Positions 15,378 to 24,355 of a DNA stretch of 64,000 nucleotides are shown here, in pieces. The notes under the pieces are model-generated. The model saw nothing but the letters and a program-made list of their open reading frames with translations. It did not search any database and was not told where the DNA came from. The DNA is from JB111 sp049856295 (lineage in GTDB: Bacteria; Actinomycetota; Actinomycetes; Actinomycetales; Actinomycetaceae): NCBI RefSeq assembly GCF_049856295.1, contig NZ_JBNDMZ010000001.1, positions 62,001 through 126,000 of the forward strand, given 5' to 3'. A program made the translations under genes and the position numbers. The stretch's first letter is position 1; each line of letters begins with the position of its first letter.

Positions 15378-16868
15378 ATGACTGAGCAGCTGACCCATCC
15401 TCTGTCGGTGACCGATCTGGTGCGGTCGATCGACCCCGAGCACGGCGTCTGGATCGACGGTCGGGGGACTGCGGGATCGGCCGGTGCGACCTTCGAGGTC
15501 GCGGACCCGGCCACGACGACGACGATCGCCACGGTCGCGGACGGAACTGCGGACGACGCGCGGCGTGCGGTGGATTCGGCGGCGGGTGCGTTGTCGGCAT
15601 GGGGGGCGACCTCTCCGCGTGCCCGGGCTGACGTCCTGCACCGTGCGTTCGGGCTGATGATCGAGCGGCGTGAGGTGCTGGCGGGGTTGATCGCGGCGGA
15701 GAACGGCAAGGCGATGGCCGATGCGCGGGCCGAAGTGTCCTACGCGGCGGAGTTCTTCCGCTGGTACGCCGAGGAGTGTGTGCGTGGGGCGGGGGAGTAC
15801 TCGGTGGCCCCGGCGGGTGGTGTGCGCACGGTCGTCACCCACCGACCGATCGGTGTGGCTGCTCTTGTGACGCCGTGGAACTTCCCGGCGGCGATGGCGA
15901 CCCGCAAGATCGCGCCGGCGCTCGGCGCCGGCTGCACGGTGCTGCTCAAGCCTGCCTCCGAGACGCCGCTGACGGCGCTGGCGATCGCCCAGATCCTCAC
16001 CGAGGCGGGCGCGCCCGACGGCGTCGTGGGAGTCGTCCCGACGTCGTCGGCGTCATCGGTCGTCACGACGTGGCTCGAGGACGAGCGCGTCGCCAAGCTC
16101 TCCTTCACCGGCTCGACCGGGGTGGGAAAGATCCTGCTCGCGCAGGCGGCGAAGCGGGTCATCAGCTCGTCGATGGAGCTGGGCGGGAACGCTCCGCTCG
16201 TCGTCGCCGCGGATGCGGACGTCGACCGGGCGGTCGCGGGCGCGATGCTGGCCAAGTTCCGCAACGGAGGTCAGGCGTGCACTGCCGCCAACCGGCTCTA
16301 CGTCCACGCCGACGTCGTGGAGGAGTTCACCGAGAAGTTCGGGGAGCGGGTCGCGGCACTTCGCGTGGGTCCGGCGCAGCAGGAGTCCACCGAGATCGGA
16401 CCGCTCATCAGCGCCAAGGCGCTCACCGGGGTCACCGAGCTGGTTGACGCGGCAGTCGAGGCCGGTGCCCGTGTCACGCATCGCGCCGAGCTCCCCAGCG
16501 ACCTTGAGGGGCACTTCTACGCACCCACCGTGCTGAGGGACGTGCATGCCGACTCTCCGCTCGTCCAGAACGAGATCTTCGGACCCGTGGCTCCCATCGT
16601 CACGTGGTCCGACGACGAGGAGATGCTGGCGCAGGTCAACGGCACCGAGCTGGGACTCTCGGCCTACTTGTTCTCGGACGATCTGGGCTGGGCGATGCGT
16701 ATCGCCGAGCGGTTCGAGGCCGGCATGGTCGGTCTCAACCGCGGCCTCGTCTCCGACCCGGCCGCACCCTTCGGCGGCGTCAAGGAGTCCGGCCTCGGCC
16801 GCGAGGGCGGCCACGAGGGCATCCGGGAGTACCAGGAGGTCCAGTACCTCAGCGTCGACTGGAGCTGA
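15378..16868 (+). CDS. gabD: Succinate-semialdehyde dehydrogenase-like NAD(P)-dependent aldehyde dehydrogenase
   Basis: The 496-residue protein has the aldehyde dehydrogenase cofactor and active-site motifs: TPWNFPAAMATRKIAPALGAG, SFTGSTGVGK, Glu in ELGGNAP (about 268) and Cys in NGGQACTAANR (about 300). The last string, with ENGK and PFGGVKESGLGREGG, is characteristic of GabD-type enzymes. Succinate semialdehyde is the expected product of the homoprotocatechuate lower pathway, so this would feed it into the TCA cycle. AAGGAGA precedes ATG 15378. It converges with the gene ending at 16898. Confidence 0.85.
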   Translation: MTEQLTHPLSVTDLVRSIDPEHGVWIDGRGTAGSAGATFEVADPATTTTIATVADGTADDARRAVDSAAGALSAWGATSPRARADVLHRAFGLMIERREVLAGLIAAENGKAMADARAEVSYAAEFFRWYAEECVRGAGEYSVAPAGGVRTVVTHRPIGVAALVTPWNFPAAMATRKIAPALGAGCTVLLKPASETPLTALAIAQILTEAGAPDGVVGVVPTSSASSVVTTWLEDERVAKLSFTGSTGVGKILLAQAAKRVISSSMELGGNAPLVVAADADVDRAVAGAMLAKFRNGGQACTAANRLYVHADVVEEFTEKFGERVAALRVGPAQQESTEIGPLISAKALTGVTELVDAAVEAGARVTHRAELPSDLEGHFYAPTVLRDVHADSPLVQNEIFGPVAPIVTWSDDEEMLAQVNGTELGLSAYLFSDDLGWAMRIAERFEAGMVGLNRGLVSDPAAPFGGVKESGLGREGGHEGIREYQEVQYLSVDWS

Positions 16869-16897
16869 CCCGCCGAGCGTGGACGTGTCCCGAGTGT

Positions 16898-17482
16898 TCA
16901 GGCGCCGGGCGGGCTCCACCCCGGGTCGCGCCCGGCGCGCGCGAGCAGCCGCTCGAACGGCGACGTGTCGTCGTCGGCGTCGAGAGCCGGACCGAACATC
17001 CCGGGGGACCCGGCAGGGTCGAACTCCTCGACGAACACGGCCAGCGCCTCGATCTCGTCGTCCGCGGCGGTGTACTCCTGCCCGGTCGCGACCGCGAGGT
17101 CCCACCCGTGCAGGACGATCTCGTCGAGGGCGACGATCCCCGCGGACTCCCCGGGCATGTCGAGCCCGCCCGCGCGGGTGTCGCCCTCCCATGCCGCGGG
17201 GTCCCGCCAGGCGTCGGCGAGGCGGACGAGGGCGTGGTCGAGCGTCGGTTGCCACTCGGGCACCAGCTCGGGTGTCCTCGTGGGCCCGGCGTCCGTCGCG
17301 TCCCCGAGCTCCTTGCTGGCAGCCGCGCGGAACGCGTCGCTGAGGTAGATGACGTGGGCGAGGAGCTGGCCGACCGTCCACGGCGAGTCGGGCGTCGGGC
17401 TGTCGAGGTCGTCGTCGGAGATCCGGGCGGCGACGTCGGCCAGGCGCCGCGTCGCGGGGGTGAGGTCGATGGGGCGCGCCAT
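16898..17482 (-). CDS. TIGR03086-type DinB / maleylpyruvate-isomerase-fold protein
   Basis: The 194-residue protein starts MARPIDLTPATRRLADVAARI and has SPWTVGQLLAHVIYLSDAF (residues about 32-50) with the first metal-binding His. IVALDEIVLHGWDLAVATG (about 115-133) carries the HGWDLA string of this family, and the acidic C-terminus holds FGPAL and SPFERLLARAGRDP. Family members are DinB-like four-helix metalloproteins of mostly unknown substrate, some mycothiol-dependent. The start ATG 17482 has no ribosome binding site; CAGACT lies 6 nt upstream, a weaker version of the leaderless arrangement. Confidence 0.8.
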   Translation of the reverse strand: MARPIDLTPATRRLADVAARISDDDLDSPTPDSPWTVGQLLAHVIYLSDAFRAAASKELGDATDAGPTRTPELVPEWQPTLDHALVRLADAWRDPAAWEGDTRAGGLDMPGESAGIVALDEIVLHGWDLAVATGQEYTAADDEIEALAVFVEEFDPAGSPGMFGPALDADDDTSPFERLLARAGRDPGWSPPGA

Positions 17483-17591
17483 GGTCGCAGTCTGTCCGGC
17501 GCGGTCCTCGCGGTACAGGTTTTTCGGCGAGTGGCGACGCCGATCTGTGCGGCTCCCGCCGCAGCGCAATGCGGGGCGGGGTGTGCGACGG

Positions 17592-18587
17592 CTAGGTTGT
17601 CTCGCCCTTGCGGAACGAGCCGCTGACGATGACCTGCCGCGCACCTGTGCCCGAGTCATCCGAGAGCAGCAGGTCCACTGCGGTGCGTGCGGCGGTGCGG
17701 GTGTCCAGGTGCACCGTGGAGAGCGCCGGCTGGGTGCTGATCGGGAGCGCGTCGTCGCACCCGACGACCCGGACGTCGTCCGGGCTGCGGAGTCCGCGGG
17801 CACCGAGCCCGTCGAGAACGGCATGAGCGACGATGTCGTCGAACGCCACCACGAGCTCGCCCTCACGGATGTCGACCTTGTCGACGAGGTGTCGCGCGGC
17901 GTCGTATGTCGGTTCGTCGAGCTCGAGGTGCCGGTAGGGCAGGGAGTGCCTGGCTGCCTCCGACCTGGCGCTCTCCTCTCGCTCCATGTTCGGCCACCAC
18001 CGTTCCGCGCTGCCGATGTACGCCACGCTCGAAGCGCCGGTGGTTGCGCCGTCCTCCACGGCATCGGCGATGGCTTGGGCGGCGGAGACGAGCACCGAGG
18101 AGAGACCGTTGACCCGTGCGTTGATCAGCACGGTCGGAACTTGCTGCGCGATGCCGAGCACATGGGAGCGGGACATTCGCGGGGAGGCGAGGACGAGCCC
18201 TGCGACGTCGCGGCTGACGAGTGTTGCGAGCTGCTTCTCGCGAGCCACGCTGTGCTCGCTGCTGAGGATGTAGAGCGAGTATCCCTGCTCCTCCGCAGCC
18301 AGCTGAGCCGCATGTACAAGCGGGGGAAAGAACGGGTTGGACAGGTCGGGGACGATGAGGCCCAGCGCGGAGGAACGACCAGTGCTCAGTGCCTTCGCGT
18401 ACCTGTTGTGGCGGAAGCCGAGGCGGTCCGCAGCAGCCTTCACGCGGGCTACCGTGTCCTCCCGCAGCAGGTGGGGGTGGTTGAACGCCCGGGAGGCCGT
18501 CGAGGTCGACACCTCGGCCGCCCGCGCGACGTCGGTGATCGTCACGGGGGTAGGCCGGGGTGCGCGTGGTCCCTGCGGCCTGTTCAT
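17592..18587 (-). CDS. LacI-family repressor of the amino-sugar operon
   Basis: The 331-residue protein has the LacI HTH at residues 15-60 (VTITDVARAAEVSTSTASRAF, hinge NRYAKALSTGRSSALGLIVPDL). A periplasmic-binding-type effector domain follows (SNPFFPPLVHAAQLAAEEQGY and VGCDDALPISTQPALSTVHLD). It is the last gene of the operon, 13 nt after nagA, with AGGATCGAGG before ATG 18587. LacI recognition helices of this type bind TGNAANCGNTTNCA-like palindromes, and two such sites lie at 23211 and 24356 in the same operon, so autoregulation is likely. The inducer may be GlcN6P, GlcNAc6P or the imported sugar. Confidence 0.9.
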   Translation of the reverse strand: MNRPQGPRAPRPTPVTITDVARAAEVSTSTASRAFNHPHLLREDTVARVKAAADRLGFRHNRYAKALSTGRSSALGLIVPDLSNPFFPPLVHAAQLAAEEQGYSLYILSSEHSVAREKQLATLVSRDVAGLVLASPRMSRSHVLGIAQQVPTVLINARVNGLSSVLVSAAQAIADAVEDGATTGASSVAYIGSAERWWPNMEREESARSEAARHSLPYRHLELDEPTYDAARHLVDKVDIREGELVVAFDDIVAHAVLDGLGARGLRSPDDVRVVGCDDALPISTQPALSTVHLDTRTAARTAVDLLLSDDSGTGARQVIVSGSFRKGETT

Positions 18588-18600
18588 GCCTCGATCCTGG

Positions 18601-19797
18601 TCATCCGTCGATCCTGCCCCCGCCGGGACCGATCGTCTCGATGATCGTGAGGTCGGAGTCCCACAGGACGAGGTGGGCCGGCGTTCCCGGGAGGATGGTC
18701 CCGACGGGGACGGCGCCTGTCGGGGAGATCTCGGTCCCCCGGGCCGCCGGAGCGCCGACCCGAGCGAGCTCGGCGAGAAGGCGTCCCGGGACCCGTGTGG
18801 CCATGTCGAACACCTCGGGCAGCGTGAGCTGCGTCCGCGTGGCCGCGAACCGGACGCAGTGCGCGAGGGGGACCGCGGAGCCGGCGAGCAACCGGTCGTC
18901 GGAGGCGAGGGCGAGCCGGCCGTCATCGGACAGCACCACGTCGCCGCCGACCGGCGTCGTGTATCGACCGGCGGGGGAACCTGCGAGCGCGACCGAGTCC
19001 GAGACCAGGTAGCAGCCCTGGGGGCCCTTGGCGCGCACGATGCTCTCCAGCACTGCTGCAGGTAGGTGGTGGCCGTCGCCGATGAGACCGGCCGACAGTG
19101 TCGTGTCAGCGATCTGCTCCCACAGCAGGTTGGGGTGGCGGGGGAGGTCGGCGCGCACCCCGTTGCCCAGGTGCGTCGACAGGGTCGCACCGGCGACGGA
19201 CGCCGCGGCGACCTGTTCCTCGGTGGCGTGCGTGTGGCCGATCGCCACCGCGACGCCGAGCCTGCGGAGCGCAGAGATCTTCGCCGGCGCGTCCTTGCCG
19301 TGCGGCGAGACGGTGACGTACCCGATCGGGAACAGCTCTTGCCACCGACGGACCTCGTCCACGTCGATGTCCCGGACGAGGCTCCGGTCGTGCGCGCCAC
19401 GCGGCCCGTCGAGGGGCGAGATGAACGGCCCCTCGATGTGCGCGCACGGCACGGATGCGGCCACGACCGGGTCGCTCGCCACCGCGTCGGCCAAGGTCGA
19501 CAGCGCCTGTGCGATGCGGTCGTGACTCTGGGTGACGATCGTGGGCACCCAATGGCTCGTTCCCTGTGCGACGAGGCCTCGGGCGAGCCGTCCGACGTCG
19601 TCGACCGTCAGGTCGGCCGCATTGACGTCGATCCCGCCGAATCCGTTGACCTGCAGGTCCACCAGACCGTGGCTGAGCCAGGGAAGCGCGGTGGACGTGT
19701 CGAGCAGCTCGACCTCGTCGACGACCCCCGCGCGAACGACCACGCGCACGGGCCGGCCGGTGAGGACGTCGCGGCCCTCATGGTGCTCACGCGACAC
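18601..19797 (-). CDS. nagA: N-acetylglucosamine-6-phosphate deacetylase
   Basis: The 398-residue amidohydrolase has NagA motifs: HIEGPFISPLDGPRGAHD (metal Glu), GHTHAT (metal His), STHLGNG (second His) and VSDSVALAG, where the catalytic Asp resides. It removes acetate from GlcNAc6P to give GlcN6P for NagB. GTG 19797 overlaps the nagB end by 11 nt and has GGAGG 9 nt upstream, so the two are coupled. The N-terminal beta-sandwich is short, as in other actinobacterial NagA proteins. Confidence 0.9.
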   Translation of the reverse strand: MSREHHEGRDVLTGRPVRVVVRAGVVDEVELLDTSTALPWLSHGLVDLQVNGFGGIDVNAADLTVDDVGRLARGLVAQGTSHWVPTIVTQSHDRIAQALSTLADAVASDPVVAASVPCAHIEGPFISPLDGPRGAHDRSLVRDIDVDEVRRWQELFPIGYVTVSPHGKDAPAKISALRRLGVAVAIGHTHATEEQVAAASVAGATLSTHLGNGVRADLPRHPNLLWEQIADTTLSAGLIGDGHHLPAAVLESIVRAKGPQGCYLVSDSVALAGSPAGRYTTPVGGDVVLSDDGRLALASDDRLLAGSAVPLAHCVRFAATRTQLTLPEVFDMATRVPGRLLAELARVGAPAARGTEISPTGAVPVGTILPGTPAHLVLWDSDLTIIETIGPGGGRIDG

Positions 19798-20524
19798 GGC
19801 TCAGCGCCTCCAGGTCGGCCAGCACCGTGACGTCGGGGTGGTTCTTCAGCGCTGTCGCGGGGACCTCGTTGGTCACCGCGGACTCGAGCATCGACCGCAT
19901 CGCCTCGGCCTTCGCGGTCCCGAGGACGGAACACACGATCGTGCGTGCGGCCAGCATGCGGGGCACGGTGATGGTGATGGCGTGCCGGGGAACCGCGGTG
20001 AGGTCGGGGAACAGTCCCTCGTCGACCTGCTGTGTCCGGGACGCCTCCGCAAGCTCGATGAGACGTACCGGATCCGGGTCGGAGAAGTCCGTGCCGGGGT
20101 CGTTGAAGGCGAGGTGCCCGTTGACACCGATCCCGCACAGGACGAGGTCGAAGTCTGCGGCAGGCAGCCGATCCGCGTAGTCCATCGCGGCAGCCGACGG
20201 TTCGCCCGCCGTGTCGATCCGCTCGAACGCATACGGACTCCCGTCCGGGAGGAGAGCGAAGTAGTTGTCCTCCAGCCACCGGCCGAAGGCCTGGGGTGCG
20301 TCCGTGGGGAGGCCTACGTACTCGTCCATGTGGAAGTAGCGCACGGGGCTGGAATGACAATCTGCCTTCGCCAGCGACTCGAGGACAGGAATCTGGCTGG
20401 GTGCGGCAGCCAGCAGCACGGTGGCCTCACGTCCCTCGTCGTGCGCCCGGGTGATGGCGCGTGCCGCGAGCCTCGCGCCGTCGTTGCCGAGCTCGGCGAG
20501 GGTGTGGTTCTGGATGAGCTCCAT
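19787..20524 (-). CDS. nagB: Glucosamine-6-phosphate deaminase
   Basis: The 245-residue protein has the NagB/6-phosphogluconolactonase fold. YFHMDEYVGL (residues about 63-72) contains the catalytic Asp. GIGVNGHLAFNDPG (about 130-143) contains the His-Asp pair that opens the ring. It converts GlcN6P to fructose-6-phosphate and ammonia. ATG 20524 follows GGAGG. It lies between the SIS-domain gene (19-nt gap) and nagA (11-nt overlap), which fixes its role in amino-sugar breakdown. Confidence 0.92.
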   Translation of the reverse strand: MELIQNHTLAELGNDGARLAARAITRAHDEGREATVLLAAAPSQIPVLESLAKADCHSSPVRYFHMDEYVGLPTDAPQAFGRWLEDNYFALLPDGSPYAFERIDTAGEPSAAAMDYADRLPAADFDLVLCGIGVNGHLAFNDPGTDFSDPDPVRLIELAEASRTQQVDEGLFPDLTAVPRHAITITVPRMLAARTIVCSVLGTAKAEAMRSMLESAVTNEVPATALKNHPDVTVLADLEALSRVA

Positions 20525-20543
20525 CTGTCGTGACCTCCGTGGC

Positions 20544-21290
20544 TCAGAGCAGCTTGATGCGGTCGGTGAACCGATCGACGAGGCGAGCGTTCGCCTCGTC
20601 GCCGCCCGGTGCGTTCCCGCTCGTCCAGACGGCTGGCCGACCCCCCTCCGCGAGGACGCGCTCGATGGTGAGGATCTGGATGGCGTTCATGAGGAAGGCG
20701 TTCGCGTAGGTCGAGACCGCCCCGGCGTTGGGGACGTCGGCGTCGAACGAGACGACGGCATCCCCGACCGGCACCTGCGAGTCCAGAAAGAGGTCGGCCA
20801 GGTCATGCAGGTTCTGCTTGGAAGGGTGCCGCGCCGGATGCTCCGGCCCGATCGTCTCGGCGTGCGTGCGTGAGCTGACGCCGACGACCGTCGCCCCCAG
20901 CTCCTTCGCCCGCTGCGTGGAGTCGATGACTGCAGAATTCATCCCGTACGAGTTGACGATGATGATGAGGTCGCCGTCGCCGAGCCCCGAGTGGTCAATC
21001 ACGACACGGCCGTAACCCGGAGTGCGCTCCATCGCCATCGAACGCCTTGCGCCGCTGGACAGCAGCGTGCCCTCGTCGAGGATGGCCGCGATGTTCATCA
21101 GACCGCCGGCGCGGAAGAAGGCCTCCTGGGTCGCGAGGTTCGCGTGTCCGCCAGGCCCGTAGACGTAGATGAGCCGGTCCTCCGTCACCCGCCGTGCCGT
21201 CTCGTCGATCACGCGAGGGAGAACTTCTGCGTTCGACTCGACGACCCGTCCCAGCATGCCTGTGACGTAGTCGAGGTAGCTCTCGAGCAC
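20544..21290 (-). CDS. SIS-domain sugar-phosphate-binding protein (UPF0309 / COG4821 type)
   Basis: The 248-residue protein has one SIS domain: LIYVYGPGGHANLATQEAFFRAGGL (residues about 39-63), VIDHSGLGDGDLIIIVNSYG (about 97-116) and ELGATVVGVSSRTHAETIGPEHPA. The pattern fits the uncharacterised UPF0309 group, which binds phosphosugars and often accompanies PTS or ABC sugar loci. An isomerase or regulatory sensor role for an aminosugar phosphate is likely but not shown. GTG 21290 has AAAGGA upstream. Confidence 0.8.
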   Translation of the reverse strand: MLESYLDYVTGMLGRVVESNAEVLPRVIDETARRVTEDRLIYVYGPGGHANLATQEAFFRAGGLMNIAAILDEGTLLSSGARRSMAMERTPGYGRVVIDHSGLGDGDLIIIVNSYGMNSAVIDSTQRAKELGATVVGVSSRTHAETIGPEHPARHPSKQNLHDLADLFLDSQVPVGDAVVSFDADVPNAGAVSTYANAFLMNAIQILTIERVLAEGGRPAVWTSGNAPGGDEANARLVDRFTDRIKLL

Positions 21291-21360
21291 TGGATGTCCT
21301 TTCGTCGGTGCGGAGCCGCGGGACGGCCTCCGCGTCTGTGCGGGTGGAGCAGGTGGAGGG

Positions 21361-22650
21361 TCAGAACAGCAGACCGGGCAGAGCGGTCGTCAGCGCCGGT
21401 ACGAGCGTCGTGAGGAGCACGACCGCGAGGTAGACGGCGATGAACGGCGCGGTCTCCTTGACCAGGGGAAGGAACGAGACGCGGGCGAGCTTCGTCGTGA
21501 CGAAGAGCAGTGCGCCGACCGGCGGAGTGATGAGACCGACCATGAGGTTGACGACGATCATCGCGGAGTAGTGGATCGGGTCGATGCCGAGTTCGATGGC
21601 GCTGGGCAGCAGGACCGGCACGAAGATGAGGATCGCCGGAATCGCGTCCATGACCATGCCCAGGACGAGGAAGAACAGCATCGTCAGCAGGAGGAACGAG
21701 AACGACCCGAGGCCCGCATCTACCACGAGCTGGTCGATCCTGCTGCCCAGCCGGGTGAGCGCGACGATGTAGGTGAACCCGGCGACGGCGGCGAAGATCA
21801 TCATGATGGTCGACGCGAACTGTGCCGTCTGGGTGAAGACGTCGAACAACGACCGGAGATTGAGCGACCGGTAGGCGAGGCCGAGCAGCAGCACGTAGGC
21901 GGATGCGAGGATCGAGATCTCCGTGACGGTCGCGAACCCCCCGATGACACCGGCGATGATGAGCACCGGGGTGAGAAGTGCGGGCACCGCGCGCAACGTG
22001 ACGGTGAGCAGGCCGTCCTTCCGGTAGGGGTTGACCGCCTCCGTGTCGGGGATCCGCTCGGTGCCGCGGCTGCGCACGGCCACGACGACGATGAGGCCGA
22101 CGATGAGAAGGATGCCCGGGCCGATGCCGGCGATGAACAGCTGCCCGACGGACAGAGAGGTCACGAGTGCCACGAACACCATCGGGACGCTCGGCGGGAT
22201 CACGGGGCCGAGAATGGCGGAGGACGCGACGACCGCCGCTGAGAACTCCTGTCGGTACCCGGACCGTCGCATCATCGGCAACATGGCGGAGCCGATCATC
22301 GACGCCGCAGCCGGGGCGGACCCGCTGACCGACGAGGCGAAGGCGCTCGAACCGATGACCGTGTGTGCGAGCCCTCCCTTGATGCCGCCGATGAAGTACA
22401 TGAGGAAGGCGACGATCCGCTCGGTCAACCCTGCCTGCGACATGAGTGAGCCCATGAGGACGAAGAACGGGATGGCGAGCAGCTCATAGGAGTCGACACC
22501 GGCCGCCACCTGCGTCGGAAGCACGGTGGCCGAGCCGAGGTCGCCGGCGAAGAGAGTGACGAGGACCGCCGCGAGCATGGCGATGAAGATGGGGGCGCCC
22601 AGCGCCATGAGCGCGAACATCGTGACGAAGAGGATGGCGATCTCGGTCAT
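21361..22650 (-). CDS. dctM: TRAP transporter large permease
   Basis: The 429-residue protein is entirely hydrophobic, with about twelve transmembrane segments, and matches DctM/SiaM: LLAIPFFVLMGSLMSQAGLTERIVAF, GSSAFASSVSGSAPAAASMIGSAMLP and VNLMVGLITPPVGALLF. It forms the Na+-coupled translocation path with DctQ. Its start overlaps the dctQ stop in ATGA. A 70-nt gap without a clear hairpin separates it from the SIS gene. Confidence 0.92.
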   Translation of the reverse strand: MTEIAILFVTMFALMALGAPIFIAMLAAVLVTLFAGDLGSATVLPTQVAAGVDSYELLAIPFFVLMGSLMSQAGLTERIVAFLMYFIGGIKGGLAHTVIGSSAFASSVSGSAPAAASMIGSAMLPMMRRSGYRQEFSAAVVASSAILGPVIPPSVPMVFVALVTSLSVGQLFIAGIGPGILLIVGLIVVVAVRSRGTERIPDTEAVNPYRKDGLLTVTLRAVPALLTPVLIIAGVIGGFATVTEISILASAYVLLLGLAYRSLNLRSLFDVFTQTAQFASTIMMIFAAVAGFTYIVALTRLGSRIDQLVVDAGLGSFSFLLLTMLFFLVLGMVMDAIPAILIFVPVLLPSAIELGIDPIHYSAMIVVNLMVGLITPPVGALLFVTTKLARVSFLPLVKETAPFIAVYLAVVLLTTLVPALTTALPGLLF

Positions 22651-23186
22651 GACGTCTCACCGGCTTCGGGTTCTGCGATCGCCGGCCCTTCCGCGGCATG
22701 GAGGCTCCGGAGGAGGCCGAACAGCACGAGGAAGAGACCGAGCACCGGGACGGCGAGGTACGCCCACCCGGTCGGGATGCCCAGCTGGATGTACTGGATG
22801 CTCATGCGGTCGAGCGCCACGATCGCCCCTGAGACCAGCAGGACGACACCGATGAGGAGCTCGATCACGCGTGTCAGGTAGGCGCAGGCAGTACGTAACG
22901 CCGCAGGAACGCGGTCGACGACGAAGTCGACGACGAGGTGCTCACGCAGCCCGATGGCGGCGGACGCACCGATCATGATCACCCAGGTGATGAGCAGCCT
23001 GCTGAGGTCGTTGACCCAGATCCAGCCACCCATGACGGGCCGTGCGCCGATCTGGACCACGTTGATGACGAACAGGGAGAGCAGCAGGCCGCCCGAGATC
23101 GCAGCCAGGCCGTGGGATACCCGTCGCACGAGTGCGTCGCGCCTCGTCGGACGGTGCCTCGGTGATGCCGATGGGTCGGAGTCCAT
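22647..23186 (-). CDS. dctQ: TRAP transporter small permease
   Basis: The 179-residue protein has four transmembrane segments and the DctQ pattern (GGWIWVNDLSRLLITWVIMIGASAAIGLREHLVVDF). A Pro/Arg-rich N-terminus precedes them. AAGGAGAG lies before ATG 23186. The gene is separated from dctP by 77 nt that hold a strong hairpin and a LacI-type palindrome, so it may be expressed at a level different from dctP. Confidence 0.9.
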   Translation of the reverse strand: MDSDPSASPRHRPTRRDALVRRVSHGLAAISGGLLLSLFVINVVQIGARPVMGGWIWVNDLSRLLITWVIMIGASAAIGLREHLVVDFVVDRVPAALRTACAYLTRVIELLIGVVLLVSGAIVALDRMSIQYIQLGIPTGWAYLAVPVLGLFLVLFGLLRSLHAAEGPAIAEPEAGETS

Positions 23187-23210
23187 CGCCTCTCCTTCGA
23201 ATCAGTGTTC

Positions 23211-23226
23211 GTGCAAGCGCTTGCAC
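23211..23226. promoter_or_regulatory. LacI-type operator between dctP and dctQ
   Basis: GTGCAAGCGCTTGCAC is a perfect 16-bp palindrome that shares 15 of 16 bases with the site at 24355-24370 in front of dctP. It fits the LacI consensus with a central CG. Confidence 0.75.
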
Positions 23227-23228
23227 AT

Positions 23229-23253
23229 GGGGCGGGCGTTCTTCGCCCGCCCC
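23229..23253 (-). terminator. Intra-operon hairpin after dctP
   Basis: GGGGCGGGCG (23229-23238) and CGCCCGCCCC (23244-23253) form a perfect 10-bp stem with a 5-nt loop, 10 nt after the dctP stop codon. No T-run follows. It probably lowers read-through or protects the dctP message. Confidence 0.65.
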
Positions 23254-23263
23254 TCCCGGTGCC

Positions 23264-24316
23264 TCAGGCGGCGTCGGCGTGCTCGGCCGCCAGCTCCTCG
23301 ACCATGTCGAGAGTGCCCTCGGGCCACAGGTCGCCGTCGAACTGGTCGAACTCGCCGTCCAGCTCCTCGCGGAAGGCGTCGACGTCGACGTCGACGACGG
23401 TCATGTTCTCCTCGATGACCTCCATGGCGGACTCGAGCTCGGCACGCGTGGACTCGGTGACGTCCTCGCCCGCCTGCTCCATCTCCTCCTCGAGGATGGT
23501 GCGGTGCTCCTCGCACATGCCCTGCCACAGGTCGTCGTTGAGGTACCAGGCGCGCACGTCCCGGATGTAGTCCGTCGGCATGTAGTAGTCCTGGACCTCG
23601 TAGATGCTGTTGTTGACGACGGCAATGGATCCGGTCTCCTGGGCGTCGACCACGCCTTGGCGAAGAGAGAAGTACAGGTCGGACAAGGCGATGACCTGAG
23701 GTTCGGCCCCGAGAGCCACGGCGAATGCCTGAGGGATCGGTGCGTCCGCGATTCGGATTCTGAGCCCCTCCATCTGGTCGGGGGTCTCGATCGCGCGATT
23801 CGCGGTCAGGGCTCGGGGCTCGTTGTCCCCTGACGCATCGACGACTCGAACGCCGGTGGCCTCCGCCGCCTCGTCGAAGAGCTCGGCGAACTCCTCCGTC
23901 TCCAGGACCGCCTCGAACTGCTCGTAGCTGTCCCACAGGAACGGCACGGTGAGCGCCGTGAACGCCTCGGCACCCTCGAGGGTCGAGTACGTCGAGATCG
24001 TCTCGTAGTAGGCGTCGATCTCCCCGCTCGCGACGCCGGCGTAGGCGTCGTTCATGTCTCCGAGTTGACTGTCCGGATAGATCTGGACGTCGACGTCACC
24101 GTCCGTGCGCTCGGAGACGCGCTCAGACAGCTCCTCGGCTGCGATCGTCCCTGGGTCGTTGGCAGTTCGAATCATGGCGACTCGCAGCGTGGTCGGCTCG
24201 CACTCGCCGCCGCCCGCCCCTGAGTCCCCGCCGCCGTCGTCGCCGGTGAGGAAGCCGCAGCCTCCCAGGGCCAGTGCCCCGCCTGTCGCCACTGTCAGAA
24301 CTCGTAGTCGTCGCAT
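23264..24316 (-). CDS. dctP: TRAP transporter solute-binding lipoprotein
   Basis: The 350-residue protein has a lipoprotein signal (MRRLRVLTVATGGALALGGC, Cys 20) and a mature DctP fold: TLRVAMIRTANDPGT, QLGDMNDAYAGVASGEIDAYY and MEGLRIRIADAPIPQAFAVALGAEP. The last segment holds the conserved Arg that pairs with the substrate carboxylate in TRAP binding proteins. Linkage to nagA-nagB suggests an acidic or acetylated amino sugar. AGGAGG precedes ATG 24316. Confidence 0.9.
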   Translation of the reverse strand: MRRLRVLTVATGGALALGGCGFLTGDDGGGDSGAGGGECEPTTLRVAMIRTANDPGTIAAEELSERVSERTDGDVDVQIYPDSQLGDMNDAYAGVASGEIDAYYETISTYSTLEGAEAFTALTVPFLWDSYEQFEAVLETEEFAELFDEAAEATGVRVVDASGDNEPRALTANRAIETPDQMEGLRIRIADAPIPQAFAVALGAEPQVIALSDLYFSLRQGVVDAQETGSIAVVNNSIYEVQDYYMPTDYIRDVRAWYLNDDLWQGMCEEHRTILEEEMEQAGEDVTESTRAELESAMEVIEENMTVVDVDVDAFREELDGEFDQFDGDLWPEGTLDMVEELAAEHADAA

Positions 24317-24355
24317 GGTGTCCCTACCTCCTTGTCGGGTGGTGGGAACTTTGCA

